A DNA stretch of 22,484 nucleotides from Cellvibrio sp. (GTDB taxonomy: Bacteria; Pseudomonadota; Gammaproteobacteria; Pseudomonadales; Cellvibrionaceae), in the NCBI GenBank assembly GCA_003524365.1, contig DQHS01000323.1:1-22484 (forward strand), in the 5' to 3' direction. The translations under genes and the position numbers were made by a program. Every line of letters starts with the position of its first letter. The stretch's first letter is position 1. A model generated the notes under the pieces. The model saw nothing but the letters and a program-made list of their open reading frames with translations. It was not told where the DNA came from and ran no database searches. Of the stretch, positions 13,751-20,639 are shown piece by piece.

Positions 13751-16450
13751 ATGACTGCCGTTGAACAATCACTGCCTGCTAAAGACCAACAACCGAAAAC
13801 GATTTACTTAAAAGATTATCAAGTTCCCGGCTACCTCATCAAAACGACTGATCTGCGGTTTGAAATCTATGATGGCGCAACCATTGTGAGTGCGATGCTG
13901 CATTTGTATCGCAATCCTGTTGCGTTAACGCCAGCAACAGAGTTGACCCTGCATGGTGCTGATCTGGAATTAATCTCCATCGCACTCGATGGAAGAGTGC
14001 TTTCGGATACGGATTACCAATTTGGTGAAGAAAGCCTCACGATATTTAACACACCCGCTCAATTCAATCTGCTTAGCATTACCAAAATTAAACCCGAGTC
14101 GAACACATCCCTGGAAGGGTTGTATCGTTCGCGCACTATGTACTGCACACAATGTGAGGCCGAAGGTTTCCGTAAGATTACTTATTATCTTGATCGCCCG
14201 GATGTGATGAGCGAATTCACTACAACGGTGGTGGCTGATAAAAAATATCCGGTGCTCTTGTCCAACGGTAATCTGATTGATCAAGGCGATGCCGATAATA
14301 ATCGCCACTATGCAACCTGGCATGATCCTTTTAAAAAGCCCGCGTATTTATTCGCATTGGTTGCGGGTGATCTGGCACATATAGAAGATACATTTACTAC
14401 CTGCTCTAACCGTGATGTCGCATTGAAGATTTTCGTTGAACCAAAGGATTTGGATAAGTGCGACCACGCGATGACTTCACTTAAAAATTCCATGCGTTGG
14501 GATGAGGAAGTATACGGTCGCGAATACGATCTCAATATTTTTATGATTGTTGCGGTCGATGATTTCAATATGGGTGCCATGGAAAACAAAGGCCTCAATA
14601 TTTTTAATACTTCCTGTGTACTTGCAAAACCGGAAACGACTACCGACGGTGGTTTCCAGCGCGTTGAAGGTGTAGTGGCGCACGAATATTTTCATAACTG
14701 GAGCGGCAACCGTGTCACCTGTCGCGATTGGTTTCAGCTGAGTTTAAAAGAAGGCTTTACGGTTTATCGCGATTCAGAATTTTCTGCGGATATGGGTTCG
14801 CACACTGTTAAGCGTGTTGAAGATGTAACCTTGCTGCGCACCCTGCAGTTTGCGGAAGATGCTGGCCCTATGGCGCATCCAATTCGTCCCGAGTCCTACA
14901 TCGAAATTTCTAACTTCTACACCATGACGATCTACGAAAAAGGTGCGGAAATTATTCGCATGCTAGCGACCTTGCTGGGCAAGGACAATTTCCGTAAGGG
15001 CACTGATTTATATTTTGAGCGTCACGATGGGCAAGCAGTGACAACAGAGGATTTTGTTGCAGCACTCGCCGATGCATCCGGTCGTGATCTAACACAATTT
15101 AAACGTTGGTATTCGCAAGCAGGCACGCCGCGTTTGCAGGTCACTGATCATTACGACGAAGATTCGCTGGAATATTCGCTAACGATTAAACAATCCTGCC
15201 CACCAACACCCGAGTGTCAGCAAAAGTTACCATTCCATATTCCTGTAGCCGTTGGCTTATTGGGCAGTGCAGGTGACTTGCCGCTCTATTTAAAAGATGC
15301 AGAACCCGATTTTGAAACCGGTGATAACACCCATAAGGTACTGGAGTTAACTGCGGCAGAGCAGGCGTTTGTATTCCAGCGTGTGCAAGAAAAACCGGTG
15401 CCCAGTTTATTGCGTGGTTTTTCTGCACCGGTAAAGTTGCATTACGATTATAGTCGCGATGATTTAATTGTACTCATGAGTCGCGATAGTGATGGTTTTA
15501 ATCGTTGGGAAGCGAGCCAGCAACTGGGCTTGCAGGCTATTCATCATGCGATGGGTGCCTATCAGCGCGGTGAAGATCTTGCAGCATTGCAGCTTGATGC
15601 AGATCTGATTGCCGCTTATCGAGGTGTGCTACAAGACGATAGCCTCGATAAAGCGATGGTGGCCTATATGCTCAGCTTGCCATCTGAAGCCTATCTCAGT
15701 GAATTGGCTGATCTTGTCGATGTAGAAGCAATTCACTATAGCCGCACTGCAATCCGTAAAATTATTGCACGCGAACTGCGTGATGATTTACTAGGTGTTT
15801 ACCGTGCCTACGATCACGCACAACCCTATGCGGCAACCGCGGATGCCATCGCCGCGCGTAGCTTAAAAAATGTTGCGCTGGGATATTTAATGTTGGTGGG
15901 TGATGAAAATGTGATTCGCGCGTGTGAACAACAATATCGCACCGCCAACAATATGACCGATGTAATGGCGGCCTTAACCCAGTTAGTTAACACGGAGGCG
16001 CCCTTAGCTCAGCAGTTGGCAGAAACGGCGCTCGCTGATTTTTATCAGCGTTGGCAGCACGAGTCGTTGGTGGTTAACCAATGGATCAGCGTACAGGCGA
16101 CCTGCGTGTTGCCCAATACTCTGGCTAAAGTAAAAGCGCTGCAAACCCATGCAGCTTACGATGGCAAAAACCCCAATAAAATCCGCGCGCTGGTAGCCAG
16201 TTTTTGCAATGGTAATGCGATTAATTTCCATGCCGACGCAGGAGCCGGTTATAAATTTTTGGCAGATCAAATCATTGTTTTGAATACTCAAAATCCACAA
16301 ATCGCATCGCGCCTGTTAACACCTTTAACAAAATGGAAAAAATACAGTCCTGGGCGCCAAGAATTGATGAAGGCAGAATTGGAGCGAATTATGGCTGAGT
16401 CCAATCTCTCTAAAGATGTGTTCGAAGTGGTGAGTAAAAGTTTGGCCTGA
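13751..16450 (+). CDS. pepN: aminopeptidase N (M1 family zinc metallopeptidase)
   Basis: PepN removes N-terminal residues from peptides, with a preference for Ala, Lys, Arg and Leu in E. coli, and completes protein breakdown in the cytoplasm. The protein is 899 residues, slightly longer than the 870 of E. coli PepN, mainly at the N-terminus. The exopeptidase motif GAMEN is at 275-279. The zinc site HEYFHNW supplies H311, H315 and, 18 residues later, E334 in LKEG. The tyrosine in the FYTMTIYEKGAE segment corresponds to the transition-state stabiliser of M1 enzymes. AAGGATG lies upstream of the ATG. A strong terminator follows 23 bases after the stop. Confidence 0.98.
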   Translation: MTAVEQSLPAKDQQPKTIYLKDYQVPGYLIKTTDLRFEIYDGATIVSAMLHLYRNPVALTPATELTLHGADLELISIALDGRVLSDTDYQFGEESLTIFNTPAQFNLLSITKIKPESNTSLEGLYRSRTMYCTQCEAEGFRKITYYLDRPDVMSEFTTTVVADKKYPVLLSNGNLIDQGDADNNRHYATWHDPFKKPAYLFALVAGDLAHIEDTFTTCSNRDVALKIFVEPKDLDKCDHAMTSLKNSMRWDEEVYGREYDLNIFMIVAVDDFNMGAMENKGLNIFNTSCVLAKPETTTDGGFQRVEGVVAHEYFHNWSGNRVTCRDWFQLSLKEGFTVYRDSEFSADMGSHTVKRVEDVTLLRTLQFAEDAGPMAHPIRPESYIEISNFYTMTIYEKGAEIIRMLATLLGKDNFRKGTDLYFERHDGQAVTTEDFVAALADASGRDLTQFKRWYSQAGTPRLQVTDHYDEDSLEYSLTIKQSCPPTPECQQKLPFHIPVAVGLLGSAGDLPLYLKDAEPDFETGDNTHKVLELTAAEQAFVFQRVQEKPVPSLLRGFSAPVKLHYDYSRDDLIVLMSRDSDGFNRWEASQQLGLQAIHHAMGAYQRGEDLAALQLDADLIAAYRGVLQDDSLDKAMVAYMLSLPSEAYLSELADLVDVEAIHYSRTAIRKIIARELRDDLLGVYRAYDHAQPYAATADAIAARSLKNVALGYLMLVGDENVIRACEQQYRTANNMTDVMAALTQLVNTEAPLAQQLAETALADFYQRWQHESLVVNQWISVQATCVLPNTLAKVKALQTHAAYDGKNPNKIRALVASFCNGNAINFHADAGAGYKFLADQIIVLNTQNPQIASRLLTPLTKWKKYSPGRQELMKAELERIMAESNLSKDVFEVVSKSLA

Positions 16451-16473
16451 TAATTATTCGGTAGGCTTGATGA

Positions 16474-16506
16474 GGCGGGTATTGCAGCGCGATACCCGCC
16501 TTTTTT
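16474..16506 (+). terminator. intrinsic terminator after pepN
   Basis: GGCGGGTAT (16474-16482) and ATACCCGCC (16492-16500) form a perfect 9-bp stem with a 9-base loop, followed by six T. It closes the nadK-pepN transcript. Confidence 0.95.
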
Positions 16507-16804
16507 ATTGATTGTTGCCTTCGCGTTCGTACTGCATTTATTCCCATCCCGCGTATTTTTTCATTAGTAATTTTCTACTCATCTCCAATTGGATCGATAT
16601 TCATTCGACCGTTAATGGATTGTCGTTGGATGGTTGCTGGCATGAATGTTGATAGATATACCTTAGAAGTTACCCGTAAGTAAAAAACCGCAATAGGTTG
16701 TGCGTCTTTTTGTTGCATCGATGGCAGTTGCAAATTTCGTTGCACTAATTGTGTGCTTGAATTTGTCTCGCTCTGTTTTATAAGGCGTGGTTGGAGGTTG
16801 CGTG
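16507..16804 (+). promoter_or_regulatory. intergenic region upstream of the chemoreceptor gene, candidate promoter
   Basis: This stretch of 298 bases has no supported gene. TTGAAT (16757-16762) and TATAAG (16779-16784), 16 bases apart, make a plausible sigma-70 promoter, but transcription would start just before the GGAGG ribosome binding site, giving a very short leader. GTTGCA occurs three times upstream (16712, 16727, 16739), which may be binding sites. No sigma-28 flagellar-type promoter is evident. Confidence 0.4.
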
Positions 16805-17938
16805 ATGGTGCGTTTCTTGGGGCAGGCGGTTGCCTCGGTTAAATCCTGGGTTTTACTGGCAGCTATTTTTTGTAACTTGCTTTTGGTCGCTGGTGCAATT
16901 TTTTTCGGGAGTAACAGCTTATGGCTGTTAATGCCTTTGTTGTTGGTAGTGATTTTAATCCTTGGCATAGTCGGAGGGGTGACCAAAGATATTGAGGGAA
17001 TTAAGCATTATTTATCGGCAGTTGATAAAGACGAAGTGGTTGATTGGAATCGGCAAGTTGCCGGGCCGTTGAATAGTTTGCACAACACGTTCATCGATGT
17101 ATTCAAGTCACGACAGCGACGCAATGCTGAATATAAAGATGCGGTAAAGGAAATGGGGCATTCGTCATTTGAATTGGCGGCCAATGCAAAAGAAGTTTCA
17201 AAAAGCGCGGCTTACCAGTCTAGTGCAACCGCCTCCAGCGCGGCGGCGATCACGGAAATAAGTCACAGCATTGACGATATCAGTAGTCGTATTGTGGCAG
17301 CACGCGATGCAGCAACCAAAGCTTGTGACTATAGTAAAAGTGGAGGTGGTGCTTTAGCTGGTGCGACTCGCGAGGTAAGTGCAGTAGCAAATCTTGCACG
17401 TGAGACGGAAGTGCGTGTCAGTCAGCTGGGAATACTGATGCATGATGTCACCTCCATGTCGCAAATTATTAGTGACATTGCGGGGCAAACCAATCTGCTC
17501 GCATTAAACGCTGCGATCGAAGCGGCGCGCGCAGGTGCGCATGGGCGCGGATTTGCCGTAGTGGCAGATGAGGTAAGGGCGCTGGCGGTACGCAGCCAAG
17601 GTTCTGCTAGTGACATTGCAAGCAATATCGCACGCGTGCAGGAGAGCATGCAGCAAGTGTTAGTGAGTATGAAAAACGTGGTAGAAAAAACAGATAAGTC
17701 ATTGCAAGGTGTATTCAGTGCAGATGAATCTTTAAAGTCAATTTTAACAACAACTGATGATGTTTTTGGATTAATCGATGAAATTGCCGTCGCGGCAGGG
17801 CAACAGAGTGTTGCAGCGCGTGAAATTTCAAAACATATAGAAACAGTGGCGGATTTGGCGAATCAAAATAGTTATCGCGCCGGTCAAGCTGCTGAAATTG
17901 CCGACCACTTGCACAGATTGACTCATCAATCGGAGTAG
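16805..17938 (+). CDS. methyl-accepting chemotaxis-like receptor lacking a periplasmic domain
   Basis: From ATG 16805, with GGAGG seven bases upstream, the protein has 377 residues; a GTG three bases earlier is equally possible. Two hydrophobic helices at about residues 10-30 and 33-52 are separated by only a few residues, so there is no ligand-binding periplasmic domain. A short linker without a clear HAMP consensus leads to the signalling domain. Its tip is almost canonical: DIAGQTNLLALNAAIEAARA and GRGFAVVADEVRALA, the regions that contact CheA and CheW. No C-terminal CheR-binding pentapeptide is present. The next gene starts four bases after its stop and encodes a NIT-like sensor protein, so input may come from that partner. 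Cytoplasmic or membrane sensing on its own is the alternative. Confidence 0.9.
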   Translation: MVRFLGQAVASVKSWVLLAAIFCNLLLVAGAIFFGSNSLWLLMPLLLVVILILGIVGGVTKDIEGIKHYLSAVDKDEVVDWNRQVAGPLNSLHNTFIDVFKSRQRRNAEYKDAVKEMGHSSFELAANAKEVSKSAAYQSSATASSAAAITEISHSIDDISSRIVAARDAATKACDYSKSGGGALAGATREVSAVANLARETEVRVSQLGILMHDVTSMSQIISDIAGQTNLLALNAAIEAARAGAHGRGFAVVADEVRALAVRSQGSASDIASNIARVQESMQQVLVSMKNVVEKTDKSLQGVFSADESLKSILTTTDDVFGLIDEIAVAAGQQSVAAREISKHIETVADLANQNSYRAGQAAEIADHLHRLTHQSE

Positions 17939-17942
17939 CACT

Positions 17943-18746
17943 ATGGAAGCTCCTGTTTCGCTAATGATTATATTATTGACTTTTCCGGTGGGTTTTTTGG
18001 TGTTTTTAATGGTTTCATTGAGCCGGAAAAAACGTCAGGCGACCCTTTTATTTACACAAGGTATTGAATACATAAAACTCTTGCGCAGTTTATTAACCTG
18101 TGTGCAGCAACATCGCGGTTTAACCACCGGCTTTATTAATGGCAATATTGGCGCTAAACCCGATATCGAAAAAATTGCCATAAAAATTAAACGGATTATG
18201 GGCGAGCTGGATGAAACAGGGGGTTGGATTCGCAATAATGTCAAATGGTCAAGCCTTGTGGATCATTGGACTCGTTTGGGAATGACCTATTTGCAGGGTG
18301 ATGCCGATAAAAACTTTAAGCAGCACAATATTTTAATCGCCAACCTGTTATATCTCATTGACGATGTTGCGGATGTTCACCACCTCTCAAAAATTACCGG
18401 TGATGCCATGGATACGGATTGGCGTTATCTGTTATCGATTGCGGAATATATTGGCCAGGCGCGTGCATTGGGCACGGGTGTCGCCGCGAAAGGTGAATGT
18501 TCAAGCGTGTTGCGTATTCAACTCAACCATTTGCGCAATAAAATTGCATCGAGTGTGGACGCGTCATGGCCCGACAAATCGCGCTTTGAAATTCAACAGC
18601 TATTGCGCTGTATTGAAACCCAGCTGATTGTTGATCATCCAAGTATTCAGGCGGGTGACTATTTTAAACTGGCGACCCGCTGTATTGAGCACGTGCTGGA
18701 TCAGTTTGATCGCCAGATTGATCGGTTACAGTATTATCGTAATTAA
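17943..18746 (+). CDS. membrane-anchored protein with a NIT-like (nitrate/nitrite-sensing) domain
   Basis: The 267-residue protein has one N-terminal hydrophobic helix (about 7-26) followed by RKKR at 28-31; by the positive-inside rule the rest is cytoplasmic. The remainder is all helical and resembles the NIT domain: LLRSLLTCVQQHRGLTTGF (about 46-64) is the family's first helix with the H/E-RG motif, and IGQARALGTGVAAKGEC (about 170-186) matches the second conserved helix. NIT domains in NasR and in some receptors bind nitrate or nitrite. The arginines R58 and R174 are at the expected places, but ligand binding cannot be shown here. No output domain is present. It lies four bases after the receptor gene, implying a functional pair. 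Its terminator seems to lie inside batD. Confidence 0.65.
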   Translation: MEAPVSLMIILLTFPVGFLVFLMVSLSRKKRQATLLFTQGIEYIKLLRSLLTCVQQHRGLTTGFINGNIGAKPDIEKIAIKIKRIMGELDETGGWIRNNVKWSSLVDHWTRLGMTYLQGDADKNFKQHNILIANLLYLIDDVADVHHLSKITGDAMDTDWRYLLSIAEYIGQARALGTGVAAKGECSSVLRIQLNHLRNKIASSVDASWPDKSRFEIQQLLRCIETQLIVDHPSIQAGDYFKLATRCIEHVLDQFDRQIDRLQYYRN

Positions 18747-18769
18747 GTCAGTTGCGACCAGCGCACTGA

Positions 18770-20509
18770 TCAAGCTTTATAAAGCGGCCGCAACTCATCG
18801 TTGTTGGCCGTTTTTTTATGTTTGTTTTTGCGTAAATTGGCCAGAAGTTGTAACAGAATCTCGGTGTTTGGTGCAGCAGCATGAGAACTAAAGATCGCTT
18901 CATCGAGTTTGCGTAGTTCCTCTGCCAACGCAGGCTCATGTGATTGTGTAGCCACCACTTGCAGGCTGGTTATGGACGTGTTTTTCCAATAAGTCTGCGC
19001 CCAAGCAATGATTGCTGTGCGTAATACTGTTAATTCTTTGTCAGCAAGCGCGCGCTTGAAATTATTCCAAGCATCATTCTCATTTTGACTACGTTCGTTT
19101 TTTTCATCGTTATTTGTGGCGTAGATGGCGGCAAGCTCGCGTTTGTGTTGCCAAAAACGCAACGCAAAAAATAGCGCGGCGACTAGTGTCAACAGATTGG
19201 TGATGTAAAGCCACAGCGGAATTTTTTCCTGAACAATAGTTTGCTGGGGTTGGATAGTATTCAAGTCGGTATTGATATCAACGCTGGTCGCTTGCTCGCT
19301 TTCATCCGCAGGTTCTGCCGCTAGTTGGCTCATGTCGCCGAGGCCAACAGTCAAGGAGACTGCAGGTAGTGTGGCAGTGCGCATACTATTGGTTTTGGTA
19401 TCCCACCAATTAATCTTTACTTCGGGCAGGATGAAGTGGCCCGCTTTGGTTGGCACTATTGCGATGGTTTCAATACGCGAACCTTCTACACCATTGGCCG
19501 ATTTTTGGTCATCAGTTTGTGCCTGATCATTATAAAAAGTAAGGCCGTCAACTGGTGCCAATTGTAGGGGATTGATCTGTCCGGCCGTAAGTCCGTCCGC
19601 TTTGATTGTGATGCTGCGGGTAACAGGTTCGCCGACTGTCAAAGAGCTGATGCTAGTACTCCAATGTTCGCTCAGGCTGACATTGAGTGCGGGCAACCAA
19701 TCTCCTGCAGCCACTGTTGCAGGGGCAGGTAGCACATTGATGCGTTGTTCATCAGTGCGCAAACGCAACACATTATTTTGGTTGTTGCCATAAAAACGGT
19801 CCCACAAATCGCGCTGGCCTGAATTAACAGAAACCTGGTAGAGCATGCTGGGGATAATTAATTCGCCACTTTGTTGTGGAAATACCGCGTAACGAGTTTC
19901 TACCACCGCACCGGGGCGGCCATTGATTTTGGTTTGGTATTGTTTTTCATCAATGTTAACAACCAAGGCGTCTTTAACCTGTAGCGGTTGTAGTTCAATG
20001 CCGTTCAGGCCCACGGTGGTGTAGAGGCGCAGGGTGACGATAATTTGCTCTTGTACATAACCAGTGTCTTTGCTGGTTTCCACTTCTACGGTGACATTGT
20101 TGTCGGTATTTTTTGGCGATTTACTTTTGCCTTCAATCGTTATTTCAATTGCATCACTAATTGCACCGTCAATCGTAAATGAAGGAATCAGCAATTTACC
20201 GATGCGTTTGGGCGCCAGTGCAATTTTCCACTCAGTAGATGCTTCCATGCTGCCATTGATAATGCTCATCTGGGTGCCGCTCTGCGTATTTAAAATATCA
20301 AAATCTTTGCGCAGCAGCTCGTAATCGGGCGTGGTATTAATTTGTTCGTCATAGCGCAGGACGAGGGTAAATGTTTCCTCCAACCCCAGCACATCCCGGT
20401 CAACGCTGGCGGTCAAGTTGCCCGCATAGACGTTGAGACCGGTAAGCATTAACAAAAAACCTACGCAGCGGCTGAGGCATTTTTGGAAATTAAATGAAGC
20501 TTGTTTCAT
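18770..20509 (-). CDS. batD: BatD family (oxygen tolerance) membrane protein
   Basis: The 579-residue protein has an N-terminal signal sequence (about 1-29, ending NVYAGN), then a large periplasmic part of beta-sandwich repeats typical of BatD (TASVDRDVLGLEETFTLVLR is the characteristic start), a membrane helix at about 440-460 (LWLYITNLLTLVAALFFALR) and a cytoplasmic helical tail. Bat proteins work with a MoxR-type ATPase and VWA proteins in envelope stress or aerotolerance; the biochemical role is not settled. It lies 130 bases downstream of the VWA-TPR gene and is probably last in its operon. Its 3' end overlaps the opposing gene's terminator. The ribosome binding site is weak. Confidence 0.88.
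   Translation of the reverse strand: MKQASFNFQKCLSRCVGFLLMLTGLNVYAGNLTASVDRDVLGLEETFTLVLRYDEQINTTPDYELLRKDFDILNTQSGTQMSIINGSMEASTEWKIALAPKRIGKLLIPSFTIDGAISDAIEITIEGKSKSPKNTDNNVTVEVETSKDTGYVQEQIIVTLRLYTTVGLNGIELQPLQVKDALVVNIDEKQYQTKINGRPGAVVETRYAVFPQQSGELIIPSMLYQVSVNSGQRDLWDRFYGNNQNNVLRLRTDEQRINVLPAPATVAAGDWLPALNVSLSEHWSTSISSLTVGEPVTRSITIKADGLTAGQINPLQLAPVDGLTFYNDQAQTDDQKSANGVEGSRIETIAIVPTKAGHFILPEVKINWWDTKTNSMRTATLPAVSLTVGLGDMSQLAAEPADESEQATSVDINTDLNTIQPQQTIVQEKIPLWLYITNLLTLVAALFFALRFWQHKRELAAIYATNNDEKNERSQNENDAWNNFKRALADKELTVLRTAIIAWAQTYWKNTSITSLQVVATQSHEPALAEELRKLDEAIFSSHAAAPNTEILLQLLANLRKNKHKKTANNDELRPLYKA
18785..18817 (+). terminator. candidate plus-strand terminator inside the batD coding end
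   Basis: CGGCCGCAAC (18785-18794) pairs with GTTGTTGGCCG (18800-18810), with one bulged base and loop TCATC, followed by seven T. It lies 38 bases after the NIT protein stop and within the last codons of batD on the other strand. Confidence 0.7.
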
Positions 20510-20639
20510 TGTGTTCTACCGTTAGGAATTCCGTTAAAAGTTCAGTAATAGAGTGCCGTAAAGTGTTCCGTGAATTGTTGTATCTAGTGTTCTTTTGCCT
20601 ACTTCGTGCATGATGAAGATGATGGGTAGGGCGTATTCA

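Noticed and set aside
20519..20571. CCGT recurring at 12-, 24- and 13-base steps between the VWA-TPR gene and batD.
   Set aside because: The shared word is only four bases and the flanks differ, so chance is adequate.
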